Shown in pieces: positions 17,780 through 26,402 of a DNA stretch of 64,000 bases. The translations under genes and the position numbers were made by a program. The notes beneath the pieces are model-generated. The model saw nothing but the letters and a program-made list of their open reading frames with translations. It was not told the origin of the DNA and ran no database searches. Each line of letters begins with the position of its first letter. Positions within the stretch are counted from its first letter, which is position 1. Source of the DNA: Verrucomicrobiales bacterium (lineage in GTDB: Bacteria; Verrucomicrobiota; Verrucomicrobiia; Limisphaerales; CAIMTB01). The DNA lies in NCBI GenBank assembly GCA_016795425.1, contig JAEUHG010000241.1, forward strand, positions 1-64,000, given 5' to 3'.

Positions 17780-20380
17780 ATGGGTCGATGGACTCGAACG
17801 TTGGAGCCTGCTGCTCTCGCCGGCGTGAATGCCGGGGAGGTGGTGGGACTTGCGGACGGGTCGGGAGTGCTCTCGGGAGAATCCGGGTCGCCACCTGCAT
17901 CGACGACCTGCGATCACTGCGGCGAACCGTGCAAGGACGGGGCGTCGATGGAGTCCGAAGGTCATGTGTTTTGCTGCCAGGGATGTCAGACGGTGTTTTC
18001 GCTGCTGCAAGCGAGCGGGCTGGAGGATTTTTACCAGCTGGGAGAGCGTCCCGGACGGCGAGTGGAGTTGGCCGAAGACGGGCGGCGTTGGGAGTTTCTG
18101 GATGATCCGACGGTGACGCGACAGTTATTGGATTTCGACAACGGCAAACTGGCGAAGGTTACGTTTCACGTTCCCGCGATTCATTGCGTGGCGTGTGTTT
18201 GGCTGTTGGAGAACCTCTTCCGACTGAACCCGGGGATCGGGAAGTCGCGAGTGAACTTTGCCCGACGCGAGGTGGCGATCACCTATGCGCCGGAGGTGGT
18301 TCGGTTGAGCGGGGTGGCGACTTTGATGGAGCGGATTGGCTATGCGCCGGTGTTGACCCTGGCGGCGTTGGATCGGGGCCAGGCGCCGGGCGTCCGCCGT
18401 CTTGGGTTACAGATCGGCATCGCGGGCTTTGCCTTTGGCAACATCATGCTGTTCAGCCTGCCCTCCTATTTCGGGCTGGACAGTTGGAGCGGGCCCTTAT
18501 TCCGCACGTGGTTCGGGGCGCTGAGCCTGCTGCTGGCGTTGCCGGTGTTGATCTACAGCGCGAGCGACTACTGGCGTTCGGCGTTGGCGAGTCTGCGGCA
18601 GCGAGTGTTGACGCTCGACGTGCCGATTGCCGCGGGCCTGGCCGCGTTGTACCTGCAGAGCGCCTGGGAGATACTGGGCGGCTTCGGCGAAGGGTACCTG
18701 GATTCCACGGCCGGACTGATCTTCTTCCTGCTCTGCGGGCGGGCGTTTCAGCAGAAGACCCACGAACACCTTGGTTTCGACCGTGATTACCGGGGTTTCT
18801 TTCCATTGTCGGTCCTTCGACGGACGGCCCGCGGGGACGAGTCGGTGTCGATTTCGCAAGTTCAGACGGGCGACTGCCTGGTGGTACGCAACGGGGAGTT
18901 GGTGCCGGCGGACGCGCGGTTGATCGGAGGGGAAGGCCTGGTTGATTACAGCTTTGTCACCGGCGAATCCGATCCCGTGCCGTGCGTGATCGGGGACCAC
19001 GTCTACGCCGGAGGACGTCAGGTGGGTGGGGCGATCGAGTTGGAGACGGTGAAGCCCGTCTCTCAGAGCTATCTGACCTCGCTGTGGAATGACGAGGCCT
19101 TCCGCAAGCAGCGCGACAACAGTCTGGAAACGCTGACCAACCGGTACAGCCGCCGTTTCACGGTGATCGTGGTGTGCATTGCCCTTGCCGCGGTGACGGG
19201 GTGGCTGGTCGCCGGACAGCCGGGTCGGGCTTTGAAGGCTTTCACCTCGGTCCTGATCGTGGCTTGTCCTTGCGCGCTGGCATTGGCGGCGCCGTTCACC
19301 TTGGGAACAGCCCAGCGGGTGTTGGCGCGGTTGGGCATCTTTCTGCGCAACGGCCAAGTGGTGGAGAACATGGCGGTGGTGGACACCCTGGCTTTCGACA
19401 AGACCGGCACTCTCACCGATACCGAGGCGCCAGGGTTGAGCCGACATGGCGAGCCGTTGGAGCCGAACGAGTCGGCGTTGGTGACAGCCTTGTGCCGACA
19501 ATCGACGCATCCCTACGCGCGCCGCATTGCGGCGGCTTTGGGAACCGCACCCGGCATGGCACTTGATGTGGCCGGATTCGAAGAAGTACCGGGTCGGGGC
19601 ATGAAGGCGATCGTGGCGGGTCGTCAGGTGGTGGCGGGTTCGAAGGCTTGGATGGAGAGCCACGGTGTCACGGGGGATTGGCCGGAAGTGCCGGCCGGCA
19701 GCGCTGTCCACGTGGGGATCGATGGCCGGGCGCGCGGGGTGATGGTTCTTTCGAATCGGTTGCGGCCTCGGGTGGACCAATTGATGGAATCCCTTTCCGA
19801 CCGCTACGAATTGGCGTTGTTGAGCGGTGACAACGCCCATGAGCGCGACCGGTTTCAGTCGTTGTTCGGCGATCGGGCGCGGCTGCATTTCAACCTTAGC
19901 CCGCAGGACAAGCTGGCCTTCATCAAGCAACTGCAAGCGGGTGGGCGCAAGGTGATGATGGTGGGCGACGGACTGAATGACGCGGGCGCCTTGCGGCAGG
20001 GCGACGTGGGGATCGCAGTGGTGGAAGGGGTGGGGAAATTCTCCCCGGCCAGCGACGTGATCCTGGATTCGCCGCGCATCTCGAACTTGGGATCGGTCTT
20101 GGAGTTCTCCCGGCGAACGGCCCGGGTGGTACGCGCGGGCTTCATGATTTCCGGGGCCTACAACGTGATCGGCGTGTCGATCGCCGCGGCGGGGATTTTA
20201 TCGCCGGTGATCTGCGCGATCCTGATGCCTTTGAGTTCGGTGACGGTGGTGTTGTTCGCTGTGGGCGCGACGCGATGGACCGCGCGCCGCTGCGGATTGG
20301 CGACGACGGCGGTTGAGAAGACCGAAGGCGCCCTGGGGGCGTCAGCGGGCCGGGTACCGGCCGTTGAACCTGCGACATAG
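17780..20380 (+). CDS. ccoI: Copper-translocating P1B-type ATPase for cbb3 oxidase assembly (CcoI-like)
   Basis: An 866-residue heavy-metal P-type ATPase. The N-terminus carries the extra Cys-rich metal-binding domain of this group (Cys44, Cys47, Cys51, Cys65, Cys66, Cys69), followed by an HMA-like domain whose motif reads HCVACVW. The membrane CPC copper motif is Cys496-Pro-Cys498, the phosphorylated aspartate is Asp540 in DKTGTLTD, the HP motif is STHPYARRIA, and the hinge reads GDGLNDAGAL, where glycine replaces the usual proline, as in many CcoI proteins. The ATG at 17780 has no clear ribosome binding site. It is the first gene of the cbb3 locus, six bases before ccoS, and supplies copper for the CcoN heme-copper centre. 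Confidence 0.92.
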   Translation: MGRWTRTLEPAALAGVNAGEVVGLADGSGVLSGESGSPPASTTCDHCGEPCKDGASMESEGHVFCCQGCQTVFSLLQASGLEDFYQLGERPGRRVELAEDGRRWEFLDDPTVTRQLLDFDNGKLAKVTFHVPAIHCVACVWLLENLFRLNPGIGKSRVNFARREVAITYAPEVVRLSGVATLMERIGYAPVLTLAALDRGQAPGVRRLGLQIGIAGFAFGNIMLFSLPSYFGLDSWSGPLFRTWFGALSLLLALPVLIYSASDYWRSALASLRQRVLTLDVPIAAGLAALYLQSAWEILGGFGEGYLDSTAGLIFFLLCGRAFQQKTHEHLGFDRDYRGFFPLSVLRRTARGDESVSISQVQTGDCLVVRNGELVPADARLIGGEGLVDYSFVTGESDPVPCVIGDHVYAGGRQVGGAIELETVKPVSQSYLTSLWNDEAFRKQRDNSLETLTNRYSRRFTVIVVCIALAAVTGWLVAGQPGRALKAFTSVLIVACPCALALAAPFTLGTAQRVLARLGIFLRNGQVVENMAVVDTLAFDKTGTLTDTEAPGLSRHGEPLEPNESALVTALCRQSTHPYARRIAAALGTAPGMALDVAGFEEVPGRGMKAIVAGRQVVAGSKAWMESHGVTGDWPEVPAGSAVHVGIDGRARGVMVLSNRLRPRVDQLMESLSDRYELALLSGDNAHERDRFQSLFGDRARLHFNLSPQDKLAFIKQLQAGGRKVMMVGDGLNDAGALRQGDVGIAVVEGVGKFSPASDVILDSPRISNLGSVLEFSRRTARVVRAGFMISGAYNVIGVSIAAAGILSPVICAILMPLSSVTVVLFAVGATRWTARRCGLATTAVEKTEGALGASAGRVPAVEPAT

Positions 20381-20386
20381 ACACCT

Positions 20387-20575
20387 ATGGAAGTCATTAT
20401 CCTTTTAATCCTGGCGAGCCTGTTGTTGGCCGGCGGGTTTTTGGCTGTGTTCATTTGGGCGTCCCGTTCGGGGCAGTTCGAGGACACGACCACCCCGGCG
20501 ATGCGCATGCTCGTGGACGATCCGGCTCCGAAGGCCGGGTCCATCCGCCAATCCCCCAAACCCAAGCATCCATGA
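20387..20575 (+). CDS. ccoS: cbb3-type oxidase assembly protein CcoS
   Basis: A 62-residue protein with one N-terminal membrane helix (about residues 3-25) followed by the family signature FIWASRSGQFEDTTTPAMRML, close to the CcoS consensus F-W-A-x-(K/R)-(S/T)-G-Q-F-(D/E)-D. CcoS is required for cofactor insertion into cbb3 oxidase. It starts six bases after ccoI. Its stop overlaps the ATG of ccoNO (ATGA at 20572-20575), which points to translational coupling. Confidence 0.92.
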   Translation: MEVIILLILASLLLAGGFLAVFIWASRSGQFEDTTTPAMRMLVDDPAPKAGSIRQSPKPKHP

Positions 20576-22695
20576 ACGTTCAGACATTCCGCTACGACAA
20601 CAAGATCGTGAGGGCCTTCGCGATCGCGACGGTGATATGGGCCATCGTCGGCATGACGGCCGGACTGCTGGCTGCGATCCAGCTCTTTTATCCGGGAGCC
20701 AACCTGAACCTGCAGTACACGACCTTCGGGCGGTTGCGGCCATTGCATACCAACGCGGTGATTTTCGCCTTCGTTGGCAATGGCATGTTCATGGGCATCT
20801 ATTACTCGCTGCAGCGCCTTTGCAAGGCGCGCATGTTCAGCGACACCTTGAGTTGGGTGAACTTCTGGGGGTGGAACCTGATCATCGTCGCGGCGGCGGT
20901 GACCCTTCCGTTGGGGATCACCACGAGCAAGGAGTACGCGGAACTCGAGTGGCCGATCGACATCGCGATCGCGCTGGTCTGGGTGGTGTTTGCGGTGAAC
21001 CTGTTTGGGACCATCATCAAACGCCGCGAGCGCCACATGTACGTGGCGATTTGGTTCTACATTTCAACGGCGATCACCGTGGCGGTGCTGCACATCTTCA
21101 ACTCGCTGGAAATGCCGGCGGGACCGCTGAAGAGCTATTCGATTTACGCCGGTGTGCAGGATGCCTTGGTGCAGTGGTGGTATGGGCACAACGCGGTGGC
21201 CTTCTTCCTGACCACCCCGTACCTGGGCCTGATGTACTACTTCCTGCCGAAAGCCGCGGAGCGGCCGGTTTTTTCCTATCGGCTCTCCATCATCCACTTC
21301 TGGGCGCTGATCTTCCTCTATATCTGGGCGGGACCGCATCACCTGCTGTACACGGCGCTGCCGGACTGGGCGCAGTCCCTGGGCATGGTGTTCTCGGTGA
21401 TGCTGGTGGCGCCCTCGTGGGGCGGCATGCTGAACGGGCTTCTGACGCTGCGCGGTGCGTGGGACAAGGTGCGCCAGGATCCGATGCTGAAGTTCATGGT
21501 GGTGGCGGTGACCGCGTACGGAATGTCGACGCTCGAGGGGCCGGTGCTCTCGATCAAGAGCGTCAATTCGTTGTCGCACTTCACCGATTGGACGATCGCG
21601 CACGTGCACACGGGCGCGCTGGGGTGGAACGGATTCCTCACCTTCAGCATGCTCTACTGGCTCTTCCCGCGGCTCTACAAGACCAAGCTCTACTCGGTGA
21701 AGTTGGCCAACTACCACTTCTGGCTCGGGCTGCTGGGCATCATGTTCTACGCGGTTCCCATGTACTTCAGCGGGGTGACGCAGGGTTTGATGTGGAAGCA
21801 GTTCACCGCCGACGGATTCCTGCAGTACCCGAACTTCCTGGAGACCGTGATCCGTCTGCTTCCCATGCATCGTCTGCGCGCGGTGGGCGGAACCCTCTTC
21901 ATCCTGGGAGTGGTGGTGATGGCCTATAACCTCTACAAGACCGCGAAGTCCGGCCAGCCCGTCACCGATGACGAGGTGCAGGCTCCCGCGCTGGACGATG
22001 GACACGGTGCTCATGGAAAGGAAGGCGGACACCGCTGGCTCGAATCGAAGCCGGCCCTGTTCACCATCCTCGCCACGGTGGCGATCCTGGTCGGCGGCCT
22101 GATCGAGATTGTGCCGCTGTACCTGATCAAGAGCAACGTGCCCACCATCACCAGCGTCAAACCCTACACGGCCCTGGAAGTGCTGGGCCGGGACATTTAC
22201 ATCCGCGAAGGCTGTGTCGGGTGCCATTCCCAAATGGTGCGCCCGTTCCGTTCAGAGACGGAGCGTTACGGCGAGTACTCGAAAGCCGGCGAATACGTTT
22301 ACGACCATCCGTTCCTGTGGGGTTCCAAGCGCACCGGTCCCGATTTGCACCGTGTGGGCGGCAAGTATCCGAATGCGTGGCATTACAACCACATGGAGAA
22401 CCCGAACACGACCTCGCCGGGGTCGGTGATGCCGCCGTATCCATGGCTGCTGAGCCAGAAGCTGGACACCACCTCGCTTCCGTCGCGCATCAAGGCATTG
22501 CGCAAGGTGGGCGTGCCGTATCCGGACGGATATGAGGCGACGGCGCAGAAGGAGTTGGAGACCCAGGCCAAGGCGGTGGTGGACGGGCTGAAGACCGGCA
22601 TGGTGCAGGACGCCAAGCCTGACCGCGAGATCATCGCCCTCATCGCCTACCTGCAGAGGCTGGGGACTGACATCAAGGCGCAACCCAAGAACTGA
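20572..22695 (+). CDS. ccoNO: Fused cbb3-type cytochrome c oxidase subunits I and II (CcoN-CcoO)
   Basis: A single 707-residue frame. Residues 1 to about 465 are the multi-helix heme-copper subunit CcoN, with histidine ligands in RPLHTNAVIF, WWYGHNAVAFF (CuB/tyrosine region), GPHHLLYTALP and IAHVHTGALGWNG. After a His/Gly-rich linker (around 470-490) and a membrane helix, residues about 500-707 are CcoO with one c-type heme site, CVGCHSQMVRP (Cys548, Cys551, His552). The start is the ATG that overlaps the ccoS stop; codons upstream in this frame lie inside ccoS. ccoN and ccoO are separate in Proteobacteria, while fused forms are known in Bacteroidota and other phyla. It is the catalytic core of a high-affinity terminal oxidase in the cytoplasmic membrane. 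Confidence 0.95.
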   Translation: MNVQTFRYDNKIVRAFAIATVIWAIVGMTAGLLAAIQLFYPGANLNLQYTTFGRLRPLHTNAVIFAFVGNGMFMGIYYSLQRLCKARMFSDTLSWVNFWGWNLIIVAAAVTLPLGITTSKEYAELEWPIDIAIALVWVVFAVNLFGTIIKRRERHMYVAIWFYISTAITVAVLHIFNSLEMPAGPLKSYSIYAGVQDALVQWWYGHNAVAFFLTTPYLGLMYYFLPKAAERPVFSYRLSIIHFWALIFLYIWAGPHHLLYTALPDWAQSLGMVFSVMLVAPSWGGMLNGLLTLRGAWDKVRQDPMLKFMVVAVTAYGMSTLEGPVLSIKSVNSLSHFTDWTIAHVHTGALGWNGFLTFSMLYWLFPRLYKTKLYSVKLANYHFWLGLLGIMFYAVPMYFSGVTQGLMWKQFTADGFLQYPNFLETVIRLLPMHRLRAVGGTLFILGVVVMAYNLYKTAKSGQPVTDDEVQAPALDDGHGAHGKEGGHRWLESKPALFTILATVAILVGGLIEIVPLYLIKSNVPTITSVKPYTALEVLGRDIYIREGCVGCHSQMVRPFRSETERYGEYSKAGEYVYDHPFLWGSKRTGPDLHRVGGKYPNAWHYNHMENPNTTSPGSVMPPYPWLLSQKLDTTSLPSRIKALRKVGVPYPDGYEATAQKELETQAKAVVDGLKTGMVQDAKPDREIIALIAYLQRLGTDIKAQPKN

Positions 22696-22700
22696 GAGCC

Positions 22701-22910
22701 ATGATCAAGAATGTCCTGACGCATATTGGCGGGATCGAGGCGTATGGCATCGCCTCGGTCAGCCTGTTCTTCGTGTTCTTCATTGGCATGCTGATCTGGG
22801 CGTTTCGCCTGAATCGGCAGCGCCTCGACGACATCGGCAGGCTCCCGCTCCACGACGACACCCTGCGTTCGCAAGATTCGAACCCTCACATCGATATCGC
22901 CCATGAATGA
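22701..22910 (+). CDS. ccoQ: cbb3-type oxidase subunit IV-like protein (CcoQ)
   Basis: A 69-residue protein with a single membrane helix (about residues 14-34) followed by a charged segment beginning RLNRQRLDDIGRLPL. It sits 5 bases after ccoNO, and its stop overlaps the start of ccoP by 8 bases. Position, size and topology fit CcoQ, the small stabilising subunit; the sequence alone is too short for a firm family match. Confidence 0.75.
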   Translation: MIKNVLTHIGGIEAYGIASVSLFFVFFIGMLIWAFRLNRQRLDDIGRLPLHDDTLRSQDSNPHIDIAHE

Positions 22911-23493
22911 CTCCAAGGATCAGGATCCGTTGTTGCTGCCCCACGAGGCCGACGGCATCCGCGAACTCGACAACAAGCTCCCCCGTTGGTGGGTGTGGCT
23001 TTTCTATCTGACGACCGCCTTTGCGGCGATCTACCTGGTGTACTATCACGTTCTGAAGGCGGGCGACCTGCAAGCCGCGGAATACACGAAGGAAATGGAG
23101 CGCGGGGACAAGATAAAGTCCGTGGCCCTCGCGCGATTTGAGGAAGGGCTGGGCAGCATGCAGCCTGCGACTGACCAGGCCATTCTCACCCAGGGCCAAC
23201 AGACCTTCATGACGCTCTGCGCGCCCTGCCACCGGCCTGACGCCGGTGGATTGGTGGGGCCCAATCTGACGGACGATTATTGGATCCACGGCCCCAAGTT
23301 CAGTGACAATCTGAAAGTGATTTGGAACGGGGTGCCGGAGAAGGGAATGGTCATGTGGAAGGGAGTCCTTCAGCCCCAGGACATCCATGCCGTAGCCAGT
23401 TATATCTATACACTGCGCGGCACGAAGCCCCCGAATCCGAAGCCGCCCGAGAACCTGGCTCCGGCGCCGACCGGACCAAGCGAATTCGAGTAA
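22903..23493 (+). CDS. ccoP: cbb3-type oxidase subunit III, monoheme form (CcoP)
   Basis: A 196-residue protein with the CcoP N-terminal signature HEADGIRELDNKLPRWWVW, one membrane helix (about 28-50) and a single cytochrome c domain (Cys106-Ala-Pro-Cys109-His110). A probable axial Met is in the EKGMVMWKGV region. Typical proteobacterial CcoP is about 300 residues with two heme c sites; here only one is present and the protein ends in a Pro-rich tail. It passes electrons from periplasmic donors to CcoO. The start overlaps the end of ccoQ by 8 bases. Confidence 0.93.
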   Translation: MNDSKDQDPLLLPHEADGIRELDNKLPRWWVWLFYLTTAFAAIYLVYYHVLKAGDLQAAEYTKEMERGDKIKSVALARFEEGLGSMQPATDQAILTQGQQTFMTLCAPCHRPDAGGLVGPNLTDDYWIHGPKFSDNLKVIWNGVPEKGMVMWKGVLQPQDIHAVASYIYTLRGTKPPNPKPPENLAPAPTGPSEFE

Positions 23494-23660
23494 GGCGCGG
23501 ATGGAGGAGACAGCCTGATTTCCCTCCCTCCTGATGGCTCCTTCGGCTTCTTGGGGCAGAGCGGAGGAAGCGGGGAGGATGGGGGGTGGGAGGGATTCAG
23601 GGATCCTGGTGATCGTTGGAGTGGCACGCGTTGCTGGCGTGTAGTAGTCGTACTGTCGTT

Positions 23661-25157
23661 GTGAAGACCGAACTCAAAGATCCGAGCGCCCTCCCAACGG
23701 TGCCATCGCCGGATGCCGGCAGCACTGTGCTGAAGAAGGTGGATTGGAGCGATTTCCGCGATCACCTGGCGACCGCGGACAAGGAAGGGCGGCGGATGTG
23801 GATCCACCCGCGCAAGCCCAAGGGGAAGCTCTACGACGCGCGGAAGATGGTGAGTTGGGTGCTCCTGGTGATCATGTTCGCGGGCCCGTTTATTCGCATC
23901 CAGGGCAACCCGCTGTTGATGATCAACATCGTGGAGCGCAAGTTCGTGATTCTCGGCCAGGTGTTCTGGCCGCAGGACCTGCCGATCTTCGCCGTTGCGA
24001 TGCTGGTCTTCCTGACAGGCATCGTCATCTTCACCGCGGCCTTCGGGCGGTTGTGGTGTGGTTGGACGTGCCCGCAGACGGTGCTCATGGAGATGGTGTT
24101 CCGGCGGATCGAGTATTGGATCGAGGGCGATTCGCATCAGCAGAAGGCCCTGGCCAAGGCGCCGTGGACGGCTTCGAAGATCGCGAAGAAGGTGGGCAAG
24201 CAGGCGGTGTTCTTCGGTCTGTCGTTCCTCATCGGCAATACCTTGCTGGCATACATCATCGGGACCGAGGAACTGCAGAAGATAGTTACCGACAACCCGA
24301 TGAATCATCTGAAGGGCCTGACCTTCATGGTGCTCTTCACGCTGATCTTCTATGGAATTTTCGCTCGGTTTCGCGAGCAGGCCTGCACGTTCATCTGCCC
24401 TTACGGCCGCTTTCAATCGACGTTGCTCGACGAGAACAGCATCGTGGTCGCCTACGACCACAAGCGTGGCGAGCACCGTGGGATCCTGCATCGCAAGGAG
24501 ACCCCGGCACAACGCAAGGAGGCCGGCAAAGGGGACTGCGTCGACTGCAAGCAATGCGTGACGGTGTGTCCTACCGGCATCGACATCCGAGACGGAACGC
24601 AGATGGAATGTGTGAACTGCACCGCGTGCATCGACGCCTGCGACTCCGTGATGTCGAAAGTGGGGCGTCCGACGGGTTTGATTCGGTATGCCTCGTTGAA
24701 CGGCATCGAACGCGGTGAAAAGCTCCGGGCGACACCGCGGTTGATCGGGTACGGGGTCGTGTTGGTTGCGTTGATCGCCCTCTTTCTTTACCTGCTGTTC
24801 ACCCGGTCGGAAGTGCAGACGACGCTGTTGCGCGCGCCCGGCGCGTTGTTCCAGCAGATGCCGAACGGAAAGATCTCGAACCTTTACGTGGTGAAGCTGG
24901 TGAACAAGACGCACCGGGAGATCCCGGTGGAGATGAAGTTGGAGAACGTGCAGGGAGAGATTCGCGTGATGGGTCGTGACCTGCGCATTCCGGCGGAGAA
25001 GTTGGTCGAAGTCTCGGTCCTCATCGAACTGGACCCCTCCGTGCTGCGTTCCGGAAATCATCCACTGCAAATCGGCGTCTACCACGGCGAGAAACGCATC
25101 GAGAAACTGAAGACCGTCTTTGTCGGACCCAGGGCATCCACCGTCACCCAGCCATGA
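23661..25157 (+). CDS. ccoG: Cytochrome c oxidase accessory ferredoxin CcoG
   Basis: A 498-residue membrane protein with two 4Fe-4S ferredoxin motifs (Cys293, 296, 299, 303 and Cys317, 320, 323, 327). Upstream are the NapH/CcoG-type FGRLWCGWTCPQTVL and CTFICPYGRFQS segments, and there is a C-terminal immunoglobulin-like domain (IG-like FixG). CcoG reduces copper for the cbb3 assembly pathway. I chose the GTG at 23661 because family homology begins soon after it; a TTG at 23616 would add 15 uncharacteristic residues. It is separated from ccoP by 167 bases containing a loose inverted repeat, but overlaps fixH by ATGA at 25154-25157. Confidence 0.93.
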   Translation: MKTELKDPSALPTVPSPDAGSTVLKKVDWSDFRDHLATADKEGRRMWIHPRKPKGKLYDARKMVSWVLLVIMFAGPFIRIQGNPLLMINIVERKFVILGQVFWPQDLPIFAVAMLVFLTGIVIFTAAFGRLWCGWTCPQTVLMEMVFRRIEYWIEGDSHQQKALAKAPWTASKIAKKVGKQAVFFGLSFLIGNTLLAYIIGTEELQKIVTDNPMNHLKGLTFMVLFTLIFYGIFARFREQACTFICPYGRFQSTLLDENSIVVAYDHKRGEHRGILHRKETPAQRKEAGKGDCVDCKQCVTVCPTGIDIRDGTQMECVNCTACIDACDSVMSKVGRPTGLIRYASLNGIERGEKLRATPRLIGYGVVLVALIALFLYLLFTRSEVQTTLLRAPGALFQQMPNGKISNLYVVKLVNKTHREIPVEMKLENVQGEIRVMGRDLRIPAEKLVEVSVLIELDPSVLRSGNHPLQIGVYHGEKRIEKLKTVFVGPRASTVTQP

Positions 25158-25645
25158 AATCTGAAAACCACCGCTTTAATCCCTGGCCCTACGGCATCAT
25201 CGCCGCGTTCGCAGTGTTCATCTCCGGCATTGCCGCGATGATTGTGGCCGCCAGTGCCGATCGCGTCGACCTGGTCGCGAAGGACTATTACGAACAGGAG
25301 ATTCGCTACCAGGCCCGGGTAGATCAACTGCAGCGGACCGAACCGTTCGCCGATCAGATCGGAGTCGCTTTCGACGGAGTTACACGCCAGGTCCGCATCC
25401 AGCTCCCGCGGGAACACGCGTCGGCTGGGGCGACGGGGAGAATTGAATTCTACCGCCCGGCGCAGGCCACGGACGATCATTCGCATGGGATCGTGGTGGA
25501 CGGGGAGGGGCGCCAAGCTCTGTCCGGTGCGGAACTGGCAGCCGGCCTTTGGAAGGTGCGATTGGGTTGGTCCGTTGGCGGTTTGGAGTATTTCGCCGAT
25601 CGGGAGTTGGTGGTTTCGGCCCGAGAGGAACCGGCGAAGCTCTAA
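25154..25645 (+). CDS. FixH family protein
   Basis: A 163-residue protein. It has a short cytoplasmic N-terminus (NPWPYG), one membrane helix (about 12-34), the family segment DLVAKDYYEQEIRYQARVDQ, and a periplasmic beta-rich domain of about 100 residues. FixH/CcoH is needed for stable cbb3 oxidase assembly. It overlaps the ccoG stop by four bases (ATGA) and is followed by the SafE-like gene after 34 bases. Confidence 0.88.
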   Translation: MKSENHRFNPWPYGIIAAFAVFISGIAAMIVAASADRVDLVAKDYYEQEIRYQARVDQLQRTEPFADQIGVAFDGVTRQVRIQLPREHASAGATGRIEFYRPAQATDDHSHGIVVDGEGRQALSGAELAAGLWKVRLGWSVGGLEYFADRELVVSAREEPAKL

Positions 25646-25679
25646 TGAAGAGGCCGCCGGGACGACGACGAGGGATACG

Positions 25680-26387
25680 ATGCATCTTTGGACGGCATGG
25701 CTTCTGGGGTTGTTGGGTGGTCTGCACTGCGCGGGCATGTGCGGACCGCTGATGCTCGCTTTGCCCCGGTCCGGAACGTCGAATGCAGGTTTCGTCGTCG
25801 GCCGTCTGGCGTACCAGGGTGGGCGCATCTCCACCTATGCCGTCATTGGGATCGTGGCGGGATTGGCGGGAAGAGGGTTGGCGATCGCGGGTTGGCAGCG
25901 AGGTGTGTCCTTGGTCCTCGGCGTGGTGATGCTGTCGGCGCTGGTGGTTTCGCCCCGGGCGATGACCGGTTTGGCCTGGCCGGTGAAAGTGGTGGGCCGA
26001 CTTAAGATGGCGATGGCGGGATTGTTGCGGCGTCGCGGGCTTCTATCGCTGAGCCTGTTGGGCGCGCTGAACGGACTTCTGCCCTGTGGTTTGGTTTATG
26101 CGGCGGGCGCTGGGGCGGCGACGATGGAAAGTGTGTGGGATGGGGCGACCTACATGATCGTCTTTGGACTCGGTACCCTTCCGATGATGCTGGGAATCAG
26201 TTTCTGCGGCCAACTCGTACCGGCTTCCGTTCGACTTCGTCTTCGGCACCTGGTGCCGGTGAGCGTCGCGATCGTCGGCGGCCTGCTGGTCCTGCGAGGT
26301 TTGTCGCTGGGGATTCCGTATCTTAGCCCCGACCTGGCGACGGGCGCCGCCTGCCATACGGCGGTTGGCGGCGTACCTGTTCGCTGA
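25680..26387 (+). CDS. Sulfite exporter TauE/SafE-type membrane protein linked to cbb3 assembly
   Basis: A 235-residue protein with about six membrane helices in two repeats. Repeat one begins GLLGGLHCAGMCGPLML and repeat two begins GALNGLLPCGLVYAA. These are the hallmark Cys-containing helices of the DsbD/SafE-like group found beside cco genes, where a copper or redox role is suspected. The ATG at 25680 follows a GA-rich stretch. It is the last gene of the cbb3 run and converges on the MFS gene; CTGACG/CGTCAG at 26384-26406 could form a weak shared hairpin. Confidence 0.85.
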   Translation: MHLWTAWLLGLLGGLHCAGMCGPLMLALPRSGTSNAGFVVGRLAYQGGRISTYAVIGIVAGLAGRGLAIAGWQRGVSLVLGVVMLSALVVSPRAMTGLAWPVKVVGRLKMAMAGLLRRRGLLSLSLLGALNGLLPCGLVYAAGAGAATMESVWDGATYMIVFGLGTLPMMLGISFCGQLVPASVRLRLRHLVPVSVAIVGGLLVLRGLSLGIPYLSPDLATGAACHTAVGGVPVR

Positions 26388-26402
26388 CGGGCGCCGAGGG
26401 CG

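Noticed and set aside
23406..25085. 559-residue open frame on the minus strand
   Set aside because: It is antisense to ccoG and the end of ccoP; rich in His/Gln/Arg, a typical shadow pattern.
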